Notes: generated by a model not told the origin, from the letters alone. A stretch of DNA of 64,000 nucleotides from Lunularia cruciata (GCA_948567375.1 OX419757.1:54746001-54810000), one strand, 5' to 3'. Counted from the first letter of the stretch, positions 40,305 to 52,128 are shown. Numbers and translations: made by a program.

Positions 40305-41368
40305 ATGGGGAAACTTCCGGTTTTCTTTGGCAAGGATGGAGAAGATGTGGAGGCCTTTGTGAGAGAATTCAAGAGAGCTTTCATAGGAAACAATGAGAGG
40401 AAGAAGAATGAGTGGGCCTCATTATTACCAGATTTCTTTGGGGATGCAGCACTTACATGGTATGAGTCAAAATACCAAAAGAGAGAGAGAGGAGAGATGG
40501 GGAAGAGGAGCCTTGGGAGACTTTGACTTCAGCACTCATTGAGAACTTTCTTCCTGATGAGAGTTATGAGAGATTGAGGAGTGAGGTTACATTTCTCAAG
40601 CAAGGAGATGGAGAGAAAGTGAGAGTCTATGTGGAAAGAGTGGAAAAGTTAGAGTCTAGATTTTGCATAGTGTTGAGGAAGGGTGGAGATGATGTGGAGA
40701 CTACAATGATTGGCATAGGGGCCATGCTCACCAAGAATTTTGTGGGAGAGTTGAGACCACAAATTAGCAGCAAGGTGAGATACAAGAAACCTTCTTCCAA
40801 GGTTGAAGCTATCAAGATCGCAATTCATATGGAGGAGAGTTTGGAAGGGGATGAGAGTGATTTGGTGGTGAAGGAGGTTGTGCATCTTCCTCAAGGCTAC
40901 AAGTATGGTGGAACTTCTGATACTTTGGTGACAAGGGTTGCACCACAAGTAGTGGTTGCTCTAATTCTTGCACCTCTACCAAAGGATCCACTTCAAACCA
41001 TCACAAAACAACTTGCGGATCTCAAGATCAATGTGGTGCAACTACGGGAGAAGAGAGAGGTGGATCAGAATTTAGGGAGAGGGCCTAGGAGTTATGAAAA
41101 CTATCCATATAGAGGAGTTCAACGAGCCAACAATTTGAATGATAGAAATTGTTTTGGTTGTGGAGGAAGAGGCCTTATCCAAAGGAATTGCCCAAATTCC
41201 ACTTACCATGGAGGAAGGGGTTATGAGAGAGCCAATAGAGGGAAAGAGGGTGGTAGTGAAACCCAAGTGGCTCCTAATCCAAACAAAAGTAAGGGGATAG
41301 CATCCATTGATATGGTGGAGAGCAAGTATGAGAAGGGAGAGTGCTCAAACTCCAAGAGTCTTAATTAG
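40305..41368 (+). pseudogene. G2-2 gag
   Basis: Starts at ATG 40305 (MGKLPVFFGKDGEDVEAFVREFKRAF, capsid with WASLLPDFFGDAALTWYESKY). The frame closes at 40526 after the (AG)n run, and the capsid resumes in another frame at 40523 (TSALIENFLPDESYERLRSEVTFLKQGDGEKVRVYVERVEKLE...). The knuckle is CFGCGGRGLIQRNC, with the zinc-ligand His changed to Leu. Ends at an in-frame TAG (41366-41368) that G2-1 reads as a sense codon. The 40247-40304 stretch is leader. Confidence 0.85.
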
Positions 41369-41374
41369 GAGCTT

Positions 41375-43207
41375 TTGGCACAAGAGAAGAAGAGAGCTCA
41401 TTTTGCAAAGGATGTTCACTCTTCTCAAGGATTTACTCCAAGCAAGGATACTCCTATGTCTACTAGGAGCACTCGCACCTCAACACCATCAACAACAAAG
41501 ACTCCAAGGAAGAAAATGGGGATGGAGGATTTCTTGATTTCAAAGCAACAATGGAACTATAATGTGTTGGAGGATGTTGGTAGTCACAAGGCTAACATCA
41601 TAGTGGGACAATTGATTGCTTTGAACCCTACCTTGAGAAAGGAGCTTAGAGGTGGTTTGAGTCCTACAAGGAGCAAGAAGAAGAAGAAGGCAAAAGCTCC
41701 AGTATCAATGGGGGTGGTGGATGCCAAGCCAGCACCATGGGAGGCTTGTGAATATGCCTCCAAGATTGATGTGAGAGTGAATGGTCACAACATCAAGGAT
41801 GCATTGGTTGATGGAGGATCAGCAATGAATGTCATGTCAGAAAGGTTGATGGAGAAGTTGGGTATGATACCCTCAAGACCTTCAACATTTGTGGTCAGCA
41901 TGGCAAACAAGCAACAAGTTCAACTAGTAGGGGTGATGGATAAAGTGGTAGTTTCAGTTATGGGAGTTCAAAATCTCATGATTTTCCAAGTCTTGAAGGA
42001 TTCAAGCTATGACTTACTTCTTGGGAAGCCATGGTTGAGAGCAGCACGCACAACTGATCGATGGCACAAAGGGTACTTGAGGATTGGGCCATCAAACCAT
42101 AGAGTCACAATTCCTGTGACTAACACCACCAACACTTCACATTCAGATACACCATCTTTTGATTATTGGGAATCAGATTCTGAAGAAGGAGCTTCAGGTG
42201 TGGACACAAGCATGGAAGAGGAGACTTCCACGGAGGAGGATGAATCTGAATCTGATTCAGATGTGTATCCTTTGTGTGCTATGGATTTTGCACCTAAGCC
42301 AGAGGTTTTGAAGGACCTAGATAAATCACCATTGACACTTGAGACGATAGAGAGAAGGTTATCTACCCTCAAGTATGGTCCAAATGTTACCAAGGAGGAG
42401 AAGGTGAGATTTGAGGAGATTTTCCGCAAATTCATCCATGTGTTTGCTTTTAGTTACAAGGATTTGAAGGAAGTCACCTTGGAGCACAAGATAGAGGTGG
42501 AGTCACATGCAAGACCAATCTGCCAAAAGAAATGTCGCATTAGCCCACCAATATCTTTGGTTGTGAAGGAGGAGATTGATAAGCTCAAGGAGGCTGGATT
42601 TATCTTTGAGGTAGAGAATTCAGAATGGGTATCTCCAATTGTCATTGTGAAGAAAAAGAATGGCAAGCTTCGGGTATGTGTGGATTACAAGAAGCTCAAT
42701 CTTGTTACCAAGAAGGACTACTATGCATTGCCATTCATTGATGAGATCTTGGAGGAGGTTGCAGGTCATGAGAGGTACAGTTTTGGAGATGGTTATAGTG
42801 GATATAACCAAATCAAGATTGCACCAGAGCATCAACAACTCACCACATTCACCACACCTTGGGGAACTTATGCTTTCAAGGTCATGCCTTTTGGGCTTTG
42901 CAATGCTCAAGCCACATTCAAACGGTTCATGAACAAGGTATTTGAACCTTTCATTGGGGAATTTGTGAGAGACTTCATTGATGACTTTTGTGTCTATGGG
43001 AGCAAGGAAGAGCACTTTGAGCACCTAATCAAAGTCTTGCAATGCTTGGATGAGGCAAATGCATCACTCAACCCAAAGAAGTGCATTTTTGGATGTGAAG
43101 AAGGTCTACTTTTGGGGCACATCATTTCCAAGGATGGAATAGCAGTTGATCTTGAGAAGGTGAGGAAAATCTCAGACCTTCCATTCCCTTCAAGCTTGAC
43201 AAAGTAA
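41375..43207 (+). CDS. G2-2 protease and reverse transcriptase
   Basis: 610-residue open segment in the gag frame. Protease: DALVDGGSAMNVMSERLMEKLG ... DSSYDLLLGKPWLR. Acidic linker SDSEEGASGVDTSMEEETSTEEDESESDSD, four codons longer than in G2-1. RT: EWVSPIVIVKKKNGKLRVCVDYKKLN, FGDGYSGYNQIKIAPEHQQLTTFTTPWGTYAFKVMPFGLCNAQATF, RDFIDDFCVYGS (FIDD), LLLGHIISKDGI. The protein is unbroken from the end of gag to the RT thumb, making it the best RT of this family in the window. A TAA at 43205 separates RNase H. Confidence 0.92.
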   Translation: MAQEKKRAHFAKDVHSSQGFTPSKDTPMSTRSTRTSTPSTTKTPRKKMGMEDFLISKQQWNYNVLEDVGSHKANIIVGQLIALNPTLRKELRGGLSPTRSKKKKKAKAPVSMGVVDAKPAPWEACEYASKIDVRVNGHNIKDALVDGGSAMNVMSERLMEKLGMIPSRPSTFVVSMANKQQVQLVGVMDKVVVSVMGVQNLMIFQVLKDSSYDLLLGKPWLRAARTTDRWHKGYLRIGPSNHRVTIPVTNTTNTSHSDTPSFDYWESDSEEGASGVDTSMEEETSTEEDESESDSDVYPLCAMDFAPKPEVLKDLDKSPLTLETIERRLSTLKYGPNVTKEEKVRFEEIFRKFIHVFAFSYKDLKEVTLEHKIEVESHARPICQKKCRISPPISLVVKEEIDKLKEAGFIFEVENSEWVSPIVIVKKKNGKLRVCVDYKKLNLVTKKDYYALPFIDEILEEVAGHERYSFGDGYSGYNQIKIAPEHQQLTTFTTPWGTYAFKVMPFGLCNAQATFKRFMNKVFEPFIGEFVRDFIDDFCVYGSKEEHFEHLIKVLQCLDEANASLNPKKCIFGCEEGLLLGHIISKDGIAVDLEKVRKISDLPFPSSLTK

Positions 43208-43216
43208 CACCAATTC

Positions 43217-45130
43217 TTGGGGATGGTTGGATATTATAGGAGGTTCATCTTCTCATTTTTCAACAAGGCTTATGCATTGACCATCTACATGAAGAAGGGT
43301 GTAGATTACATGGTGATTTTGGAGGACAAGGAGGCTCTCAAAGCTTTTGAGGAGCTCAAGCAATCCCTTGTTGTAGCTCCAATTCTTGCTAAACCTGATT
43401 GGAGTAAACCTTTCATCCTCTACACTGATGCTTCTAATGTAGCTATAGGATGCACTCTTAGTCAATTAGACCAAGATGGGCATGATCACCCAATAGCTAA
43501 TGCTATTAGGCAAATGGTTTCAGCAAAGAAGAACTACTCTATCACAGAGAGAGAAGGGTTGGCAATGATCTTTGGTCTCAAGAAGTTTACACACTACTTG
43601 ATTGGAGGAAAAGCCACCATTTTCACGGATCACAAGGCTTTGAAGTACATCTTCAACAAGCCTAATGTTGAAGGGAGACTAGCAAGGTGGATGATACTCT
43701 TGTCTGAGTATGACTACACCATTGAGGATAGACCAAGAAAGAAACATGCAAATGCTGATTTGTTATCTAGAGCCTATGATCATGATGGAGATGAGCCAGT
43801 GGATGATTCCTTCCCGGATGAGGAGCTCATGACAATCTCAGTCACTCAAGAGGTTCCAATGGAGTACTAGGAGATTGTGGATTTTGTGACAAGAGGTAAC
43901 TATCCAGAAAGGATGCATGCTAGGGAGAGGAAGGCCCCTACAGCAAGATCTAGACCTTACACAATGGTGGAAAATATTCTTTTTCACCAAGGAGCAGATG
44001 GTCTACTTTGAAGAGCAATGGGTAAGGAAGAGTCTATCCTACTCATAAAGGAGTTTCATGAAGGTTTAGTATGTGAAGGACACTTTGCGGGAAAGGTGAC
44101 TACTTTCAAGATTCTAGATGCAGGTTACCATTGGAGAGGGATTTTCAAAGATTGTCTTGATTATTGCAAAACTTGTCATGTTTTTCAAGCTTTTGCTTGA
44201 AAGTCTACATCCACTCCACCACTTAGATCAATTCCATTGCTAGGACCTTTTGAGAAGTGGGGAATTGATTTTGTAGGTCCTCTCAATAGAACCCTAAGGA
44301 ACAATTGGTACATTGTGGTAGTTATTGATTACCTTACCAAGTGGGTTGAGGCTAGGCCATTGAGGGACAAGAATGAAGATGAAGTGGGTAGATTTCTTTA
44401 TGAACGCATTATCACTAGGTTTGGATGCCCTTTGGAGTTGGTTTCTGATAGAGGAGGAGAGTTTACAAGAAGCATTACTACAGCCATGCTACGACATTTC
44501 TCTATCACACATAGAGTAACTACATCCTATAAGCCAAATTCCAATGGCTTGGTAGAGAGAACCAATCAGACCTTGTGCATGATGTTGGCCAAAGATATAG
44601 AAATAGAGGAGGCTAAACATCATTAGGACAAGAGGATTCATGCAATTTTGTGGGAGTATAGGACAACCATGAAGACTTCCACCAGATATTCTCCATTTCA
44701 ATTGGTGTATGGTATTGAGTCTACCTTACCTATTCACTTTGATCTTCCTACCTTCCAAAGCATTCATAAGAGATTGAAGAAAGCACAAGGAGGTGATGTA
44801 GAGAAGTCAAGGAAGGATCAACTCATGGAGTTGGAAGAGGCAAGAGCAGTTGCTATGGTTCAAGTGGAGCAAGCCCAAAGGAAACAAAAGGAGAGCTATG
44901 ACAAGAGGAAATGCAAGAAGAAGGTGGAGCCTTTCAAGGAAGGTGATTGGGTAATGTTGTTTGATTCCATTCGATTCAAGAGAGTGCAAAAGAAGTTTTT
45001 GCCTAAGTACTTTGGACCTTTCATAGTGGAGAAGATGTGGGGCAATTACACCTATGATCTCAAGGAGTTGGGTGGAAGACACTTTGATAGGATTAACCAT
45101 GATAAGTTGAAGATGTACCATAGAAGGTAG
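43217..45130 (+). pseudogene. G2-2 RNase H and integrase
   Basis: RNase H 43217-43870 (LYTDASNVAIGCTLSQLD, FTDHKALKYIF, HANADLLSRA). A stop at 43868, then zinc finger pieces 44018-44200 (HEGLVCEGHFA; CKTCHVFQ, second Cys of the CC pair lost). Core 44237-44626 (WGIDFVGPLNRT, LVSDRGGEFTR, GLVERTNQT), a TAG at 44624, then 44648-45130 to YHRR-stop. There are at least four stops, mostly TAG or TGA. No chromodomain. Confidence 0.88.
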
Positions 45131-45178
45131 AGAGACCTTCACTTTGAGGACAAAGTGAAAACTTAGTCCGGGGGTAAA
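45131..45178 (+). promoter_or_regulatory. G2-2 3' untranslated end and polypurine tract
   Basis: From the integrase stop to the LTR. The last bases CCGGGGGTAAA form the purine tract next to TGTAACACCC, as in G2-1 at 185-201. Confidence 0.8.
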
Positions 45179-45870
45179 TGTAACACCCATTTGTGCATGT
45201 GTGTGGTATTGTGATATTTAGCTTGGTATTACAAGTACTTAAGAGATATTATTTATATAGAGCTAAAAGATGGTTCTATATTAGTCATGGTTAGCTAAAG
45301 TTAGTCATAGCTCAGATAGAGGGGACCTTACTTTAGAGGAAGTAGAAAAGATGAGCACCACTATTTTGGATTTTAGTGTGTTGACTTGGTATTATTCATA
45401 AGTGTTTGGCTTTGAGGAAAGAGTTGAGAACTCTTGGGCCCACAAGCGCTTCTGTTTTGGATTCTTCTTTAGTCCAAGGATAGCCCATGTGAAGAAATCC
45501 TTGACTTAGTGGTTGGGTCAAGATAAGACCACATGCTTAAGGAAATATGCCCATGTGAATGGATATTCCTTTCTACTTTTTGACTTTACTTGACTTTTAG
45601 TCTAGTAACTTGAGTTACTACGGTAATTAGTAACTTTGGTATGTAACTATTTCACAAGTATATAAACAAGGGGTGAGGAGGTACTCAACATCCTTTCATT
45701 TGCAACTATCTCTCTCTCATTGAGTTCTCTAGTGAGCAATGTCTTGAGTCTTGGAGTGTTAGCCTTGGAGGAGTATGATGGAGTTGGGGTTCCTTGCCTT
45801 CTTAGTCTATGGTGGGCTACCATAATAGCCATCTGAGGTTCATCTTGAGTGAGAGATAGGCCGGCTCATA
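45179..45870 (+). repeat. G2-2 3' LTR
   Basis: 692 bp, TGTAACACCC to CGGCTCATA (final CA changed to TA). Followed by gatctatcaagg, the continuation of U-A's LTR interrupted at 15124. Confidence 0.92.
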
Positions 45871-46937
45871 GATCTATCAAGGCATTGCTCCGATTGCACT
45901 TCACTCAAGATCAAACACACAAAATGAAGATCAAGGCTACGGAATCCAACATCCACAAGCACATTGACTTGCACTTTGAAATTCTCCACACACTTACAAA
46001 CACAAACACAAAGTTGATACTCGGAATCAAGCTCAAGCAATGAGCACTACTTCACAACACTTTGCTTATCTATTCTCAAAAATAATGAGCACTGAACAAC
46101 AATCCCCTATGAATGCCACTCTTAAATAGTGAAGCAATCGACAATTATCTTCCTAATGTACCTCTTCCTTACGACTCTACAAATCTATAGATCCGAAATG
46201 ACAATGCACCTCTTCATATCTGCCTATTCAAATCTCAAATCGGTTACTAATCCAATTTGATGTCTACTTCTTCCTTGGCTTTCAAACCCGAACCCGAAGT
46301 AACTTCACTTCTGATTACTCTATCCCCGAGTTTCACAACTCCTACATCTTCTACCAGATCTAACAATTCTCTTTCTCGATGTGACATTTCACTAGTGTGT
46401 AATCTATCTAACTCTTTATCTGCTGACCCACTCTTCTCTAATGTCTCCAATGGTAACTCCGAAGACTCCTTGGGGCCATCGAGACACTTACTCTCAATTA
46501 TCTCGGTCATGAAACCTGGAAAACTTACGTTCCAGTTCCATGCCAAGAATGTGATCCGAAGTCGGCTCAAAACTTCAATTCTTGCGATCACATCGAACCT
46601 CTGAATCGCATGATTTCTCACTACAAATTCGGAGTTCTTCTTTCCTCCTCCCATCTTTCCTGCTTCCTCACTATCTCTCAATTTAATCTCTCAAATTCTC
46701 CTCTACACACTAGCGCGTCTTCAACTCTACTTCCCTTCCCACAATCTCTTGTAGGATGACTACTCAACTGCGAAGGAAAATTGCTTGACATTGCTTTGTC
46801 ATTAGCCTAATTTTTATACAGGCACACCTTCTTTGTTTCTCTTCAATTTGAGTTTCTACCAAGAAATCACACCTCTTGCATGCGCCTGTCACTGTCAATT
46901 GTACTTCATGTGTATGACCACTGGTTTTGAACGCCCT
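45871..46937 (-). pseudogene. U-A 5' LTR middle: internally deleted LTR ORF
   Basis: The minus strand from 46681 reads MGGGKKNSEFVVRNHAIQRFDVIARIEVLSRLRITFLAWNWNVSFPGFMTEIIESKCLDGP, then jumps straight to SSELPLETLEKSGSADKELDRLHTSE...VDIKLD (stop at 46247). The whole central and coiled-coil part is deleted in frame. 46682-46937 is the 5' noncoding LTR with a TATA-like box (GTATAAAA, minus strand, near 46817). The boundary at 46937 is G2-3. Confidence 0.78.
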
Positions 46938-47168
46938 ATGAGCCGGCCTGTCTCTCACTTAGGATGAACCTCTGATGGCTATTATGGTAGCCCACCATGG
47001 ACTAAGAAGGCAAGGAACCCAAACTCCATCATACTCCTCCAAGGCTAACACTCCAAGACTCAAGACATTGCTCACTAGAGAACTCAATGAGAGAGAGATA
47101 GTTGCAAATGAAAGGATGATGAGAACCTCCTCACTCCTTTCACTACCTCCCTCTTTCCCTCTATTGGC

Positions 47169-48100
47169 TCACTCATAACCTCTTCCTCCATGGTAAGTGG
47201 AATTTGGGCAATTCCTTTGGATATGGCCTCTTCCTCCACAACCAAAACAATTTCTATCACTCAAATTGTTGGCTGGTTGGCCTCCTCTATATGGATAGAT
47301 TCCATAACTCCTAGGCCCTCTCCCTACATTCTGATCCACCTCTCTCTTCTCCCATAGTTGCACCACATTGATCTTGAGATCCGCAAGTTGTTCTATGATG
47401 GTTTGAAGTGGATCTTTTGGTGGAGGTGCAAGAACTAGAGCAACCACTACTTGTGGTGCAACCCTTGCCACCAAAGTATCAGAAGTTCCACCATACTTTT
47501 AGCCTTGAGGAGGATGCACAACCTCCTTCACCACCAAATCACTCTCATCCCCTTCCAAACTCTCCTCCATACGAATTGCGATCTTGATAGCTTCAACCTT
47601 GGAAGAAGGTTTCTCATATCTCACCTTGCTTCTAATTTGTGGTCTCAACCCTCTCACAAAATTCTTGGTGAGCATGGCCCCTATGCCAATCATTGTAGTC
47701 ACCACATCATCCCCACCCTTCCTCAACACTATGCGAAATCTGGACTCTAACTTTTCCACTCTTTCCACATAGACTCTCACTTTCTCTCCTTCTCCTTGCT
47801 TGAGAAATGTAATTTCACTCATCAATCTCTCATAACTCTCATCAGGAAGAAAGTTCTCAATGAGTGTTGAAGTCAAAGTCTCCCAAGACTCCTCTTACGC
47901 ATCTCTCCTCTCTCTCTTTTGGTATTATGACTCATACCATGTAAGTGCTGCATCCTCAAAGAAATCTGGTAATAATGAGGTCCACTCATTCTTCCTCCTC
48001 TCATTGTTTCCTATGCAAGCTCTCTTGAAGTCTCTCACAAAGGCCTCCACATCTTCTCTATCCTTGCTAAAGAAAACCGGAAGTTTCCCCATTTTAACCT
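47169..48100 (-). pseudogene. G2-3 gag
   Basis: Capsid TSTLIENFLPDESYERLMSEITFLKQGEGEKVRVYVERVEKLESRF... (47876 down), stop near 47502, then LADLKINVVQLWEKREVDQNVGRGPRSYGIYPYRG and the intact knuckle CFGCGGRGHIQRNCPNS (47240-47200). Here the AG run near 47905-47925 is two bases shorter than in G2-1 and G2-2, so the N-terminus and the rest of the capsid are in one frame, apart from a TAA at an Arg codon (47894). Confidence 0.82.
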
Positions 48101-48320
48101 CTCACTATCTTTCTTTCTCTCAATTTTTTTCTCTTTTCTTTTCTCTCACTCTATTACTAATAGAGTATATACATGACTAACACCATCTGAGAATAATCCA
48201 CTCTAGGGAACAAAAAAGGTTCAGGTTGCTCCAAGATTTCTATAGCAACATCAAATCCTAGAGTGCATATTAATCGAACTCTCATGGATAGTTTATCCAT
48301 AAGTTAAAAGATTATCTCCA

Positions 48321-48692
48321 TCACTTATCTTGAGAACTAGCTGATGAAGGTGGTAGTATTTCTGTAGCTGTACTAAGACTCTCTCCAAGATCCTTCACCA
48401 AAGTCTCCAAAAGTGATTTTACTCCACTACACTCATGTCCTTTTGGAAGTCCTTCCACTCCACAAACCTCACACAACTCCTTGGTCTTAGATCTTCTCCC
48501 TCCTAATTTTGGTGAAGAAGGTCCAACATGCAAACCCAAGTCGAGTAAGCCTCTCCTTTCCCTCAATCTCTTGCTCTCAAAGGTCAATGGACATGAACTT
48601 GCCTTATGTCCCTTCTCTCCACATAGAAAGCACTTAGACTCACTCTTCCCTCCAAGTGGTGTAGGTTTTTGGATCCTCTCAACACTCTTCAA
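48321..48692 (-). CDS. G2-3 ORF1: upstream zinc-knuckle protein (N-terminus lost)
   Basis: 123 residues. CFLCGEKGHKASSC (canonical CX2CX4HX4C, with the Gly-His pair that G2-2 has as Glu-His) and CEVCGVEGLPKGHEC are present. The N-terminal 60 residues seen in G2-2 are removed by the leader deletion ending near 48714. Its conservation relative to the decayed pol genes suggests that ORF1 was under selection in the source element. Confidence 0.7.
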   Translation of the reverse strand: MKSVERIQKPTPLGGKSESKCFLCGEKGHKASSCPLTFESKRLRERRGLLDLGLHVGPSSPKLGGRRSKTKELCEVCGVEGLPKGHECSGVKSLLETLVKDLGESLSTATEILPPSSASSQDK

Positions 48693-48785
48693 ATTCTATT
48701 GTAAACTCTCTTTTCTGCCTAATGTACAATTGAATGCGGAACATTATCTTGCCTTCTAGAGAGGTCCCGGCAATGGAACCAAAAA

Positions 48786-49477
48786 TGTGAGCCAGCTTGT
48801 CTCTCACTCAAGATGAACCTCTGATGGCTATTATGGTAGCCCACCATGGACTAAGAAGGCAAGGAACCCAAACTCCATCATACTCCTCCAAGGCTAACAC
48901 TCCAAGACTCAAGATATTGCTCACTAGAGAACTCAATGAGAGAGAGATAGTTGCAAATGAAAAGATGATGAGTACCTCCTCACCCCTTGTTTACATACTT
49001 GTGAAATAGTTACGTACCAAAGTTACTTATTACCATAGTAACTCAAGTTACTAGACTTAAAGTCAAGTAAAGTCAAAAAGTAGAAAGGAATATCCATTCA
49101 CATTGGCATATTCCCCTAAGCATGTGGTCTTATCTTGACCCAACCACTAAGTCAAGGATTCCTTCACATGGGCTATCCTTGGACTAAAGAAGAATCCAAA
49201 AAAAAAAGGCTTGCGGGCCCAAGAGTTCTCAACTCTTTCCTCAAAGCCAAACACCTAGGAATAATACCAAGTCAACACATTAAAATCCAAAATAATGGTG
49301 CTCATCTTTTCTACTTCCTCTAAAGTAAGGTCTCCTCTATCTTAGCTATGACTAACTTTAGCTAACCATGACTAATATAGAACCATCCTTTATCTCTATA
49401 TAAATAATATCTCTTAAGTACTTGTAATACCAAGCTAAATATCACAATACCACACACATGTACAAATGGGTGTTACA
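48786..49477 (-). repeat. G2-3 5' LTR
   Basis: 692 bp, minus strand TGTAACACCC to GGCTCACA. Beyond it, 48760-48783 holds the primer-binding region TGGTTCCATTGCCGGGACC (minus strand). Confidence 0.9.
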
Positions 49478-49743
49478 ATCCCTTCTTGAATTTCTTGCCC
49501 CAAAGAAAGGTTGTTACACTATCTTCGCCTTGGGTTGAGCTCCCCTCAATACAAAGACTTCTTACTTCGGGTTGCTAATAGGGCAAGTCCGAGTACTTCG
49601 CCTTATGACCCAAGGCCACATTGCTTTTGGTTTCATCCCAAAGATGCTTTTCTTCGCCTTCTTTGGCCATACAGGCGCAATCCGACTTCTCTATACACTT
49701 CTTCTTCTCCATTTTGAAAAAAACAAAAAATGTGGGTGCCACA
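49478..49743 (-). repeat. U-A 5' LTR, first 266 bases
   Basis: The minus strand begins TGTGGCACCCACATTTTTTG at 49743. It continues in register at 46937 on the other side of G2-3, as judged against U-B 17338-17610. Confidence 0.82.
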
Positions 49744-52080
49744 AATGGACTATTGGATTGATCAGTGGTGGTGTTCTTGGATGATATCTTAATCTATAGC
49801 AAGACAGAGGCAGAACACGTGAATCATGTACAAGAAGTCCTAAGACGACTACGACAATGGAAATTTTACTGCAAGAAGTCAAAGTGTGCCTTTTGGCAGA
49901 AGGAGGTTACCTTCTTGGGTCATAAGATCTCATCAAAGGGGATCAAGATGGAAGAAGAGAAGGTCAAGGCCATTACTGATTGGCCTACCCCAAAGGATGC
50001 TACAAAAGTACGGGCATTCAATGGATTGGCCAGTTTTTAGCGGCGGTTCATCCACTATTATGCTCATGTGGTTGCACCATTGATTGACCTCTTGGGAAGA
50101 ACTCGAGCTTCCTTCTAGTGGAACACCAAGCATGAAGAATTATTCCAGAAGTTGAAGCATATGGTGTCTTCAAGACCCATTCTTCAACCATATGATCCTC
50201 AACTACCTTGTGTGGTTGATTTTGATGCTTCTAACTTTGCAGTTGGAGTTGTGTTGCAACAAGAATTCCCATATGGACTACATCCCATTGCCTTTGTGTC
50301 TCGCCGACTAAATACAGCTGAAAGAAATTACTCTGCTTGAGATCGGGAACAACTTGCAATAGTATATGCTACCAAGGTATGGAGGCATTATCTCTTGGGG
50401 AAACAAGTGATCATGCAAACTAATCACAAGCCATTGTTGCAGACCTTACACCTAGAACACATGAAGAGTCAACATCATTGATTGGAAAAGCAACTCCAAT
50501 TGTTTGACATCAAACTTGAGTACAAACCAGTTTGGTTCCATTTCATCCTTGATGCCCTATCACGATGACCTGATTTGAAGTCTTTTCCTCTCATCACGGC
50601 AGCAATTATGATGGTGTCAATTGACCCCAAGATCCATAACAAGTTTCGGTTAGCTCTACAACAAGATCTCTTCTTCCAAATGGTACATGGTCATCTAACA
50701 ACATGTGACAAGGAGTACAACACCTTCTCCTTCAAGGAAGGCCTTTTATTCCATGCAGACCGGATCTATGTTCCAGCCAAAGGTGATCTTCGACTTGTGT
50801 GCCTTCAAGAAGCCCATGATTTACCCATCACTGGTCACATGGGTGTGGAAAAGACCTTGGGTACCCTCCAACGTCAATGGTAGTGGCACAACATGACATG
50901 AGATGTTTCAGAATTTGTCTGATCGTGTGAGAGCTGCCAATGTGTGAGAGCTGCCAACATAACAAGGCCAGCAACCAGAAGCCGGGTGGACTCCTTCAAC
51001 CACTCGTCGTTCCATCAGCTCGTTGGGAGCATGTGAACTTGGATCTCATCACATCCTTGCCAAAGACAAAACAAGGATACACTACCATCTTGGTGTTTGT
51101 GGATAAGCTAAGTAAGCAAATCCACTTGGCACCAACCTGTGATACCATGGATGCTCCAACCTTAGCGCAAATCTACTTTGACAATGTCTTCAAGCATCAT
51201 GGGATGCCATGCGTACTCATCTCCAACCGTGATCCTTGATTTTTTGGGAAGTTTTGGCAAGCACTATTTTTGATACTCGGCACCAAGCTTGCTTTGTCTA
51301 CGGCCTATCATCCTCAAACTGATGGACAAATTAAATGTGCAAATTGTACATTGGAGGATATGTTGCGTGCCTTTGTCAATGTCTACCATACCAATTGGGA
51401 TGAATGTCTTGCCGCTACAGAATTTGCCTACAACAATTCCAAATAGGCAAGCACCAGATTCTCTCTTTTCTTTCTCAATTTTGGCCAAGATCCGCTTGTT
51501 CCAGATTCTCTTCTTGCTCTCCTTCCATCTTAGGTTCCTCATACTTCCACATTCTTGACCATTATATCCCAATCTCTCCAACAAGCCAAGTCTCCTTGTT
51601 GCTCAGAATTGCCAAAAACAATATGCGGACCACCATCGTTGTGATCTCACCTTTGAAGTTGGTGATAAAGTCATGTTATCCTCTAGTCACCTCCCTCTCC
51701 CACTTGATATCCAAGTTTGTAAACTTGCCCGTAATTGGATATGACCCTTTGATATCAACCAAATTGTCTCTCTTGTTGCTTATCAACTTACCTTGCCTTG
51801 TCACATGCATATCCATCCTGTCTTTCATGTTTCCAAGTTGAAAAACTTTGTTCCTAACCCCTCTTCCTTGTCCTCTCAAGTCTAACCTCCCCCTCTTCCT
51901 GTCCCTATCAATGATCATGAGGAGTACAAAGTTGATCATATCCTTGTGTGTCACCATATTCAACAAGGCCGTTGCCAACATACAGAGTACAAGGTCCTTT
52001 GGAAAGGGTATCCCCTTCATGATGCCACCTGGGAACCTCTTTCTCACCTCCAGAATGCACAAACGGCCATCTAGGAATTC
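49744..52080 (+). pseudogene. G4 chromovirus pol: RT end, RNase H, integrase, chromodomain
   Basis: Starts within RT at VVVFLDDILIYSKT (LDD palm motif), since U-A occupies the upstream part. Then FLGHKISSKGIKMEEEKVKAITDWPTP, RNase H VDFDASNFAVGVVLQQ and QTNHKPLLQ, finger GHMGVEKTLGTLQRQW and CESCQHNKASNQ, core WEHVNLDLITSLPKT, VLISNRDP (Asp in SNRD), STAYHPQTDGQIKCANC (Glu changed to Lys). A chromodomain at 51921-52075 (EEYKVDHILVC...EYKVLWKGYPLHDATWEPLSHL) ends the protein. There are about 15 stops and several shifts. Confidence 0.9.
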
Positions 52081-52128
52081 AAAGCTTCATTGGCGACGAG
52101 GACATTACCAACTAGCAGCAGGGGAATA
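52081..52128 (+). promoter_or_regulatory. G4 3' end with polypurine tract
   Basis: After the chromodomain, CTTCATTGGCGACGAGGAC is followed by AGCAGCAGGGGAATA (52114-52128), a purine tract abutting the LTR start TGTAACAATATGG. Confidence 0.7.

Larger units (their letters stand above)
15125..45870 (+). mobile_element. G2-2: Ty3/gypsy element interrupted by U-B
   Basis: Both LTRs are 692 bp (15125-15816 and 45179-45870). Internal order: primer-binding site, short leader ORF, ORF1, [U-B 17338-40239], gag, protease, RT, RNase H, integrase, purine tract. The short flank repeats are gatt (15121) and gatc (45871), an imperfect 4-bp duplication within U-A's LTR. The two coding halves join without loss across U-B: the leader break ATAGAGT/AGAGTGAAAG is continuous at 5150-5100 in G2-1. 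Confidence 0.92.
46938..49477 (-). mobile_element. G2-3: internally deleted G2 element
   Basis: The 5' LTR is intact (48786-49477, 692 bp). The leader is shortened (joint near 48714), ORF1 is at 48321-48692, and gag at 47169-48100. Then a joint near 47130 connects gag directly to the end part of the 3' LTR (46938-47128), removing all of pol and most of the 3' LTR. U-A LTR sequence flanks it on both sides (aacgccc / atcccttcttg). Confidence 0.85.
1..49743 (-). mobile_element. U-A: minus-strand U retrotransposon hosting most of the window
   Basis: The 5' LTR starts at 49743 (TGTGGCACCCACA on the minus strand) and is continuous once three gaps are closed: 49743-49478, then 46937-45871, then 15124-14703. 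The gaps are G2-3 and G2-2. After the LTR end come a primer-binding site and gag (14702-13822), then a deletion junction and the 3' LTR (13797-12219), which is cut by M0 and leaves the window. The right flank from 49744 is chromovirus RT sequence (G4). The pol genes of U-A are missing. Confidence 0.8.
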
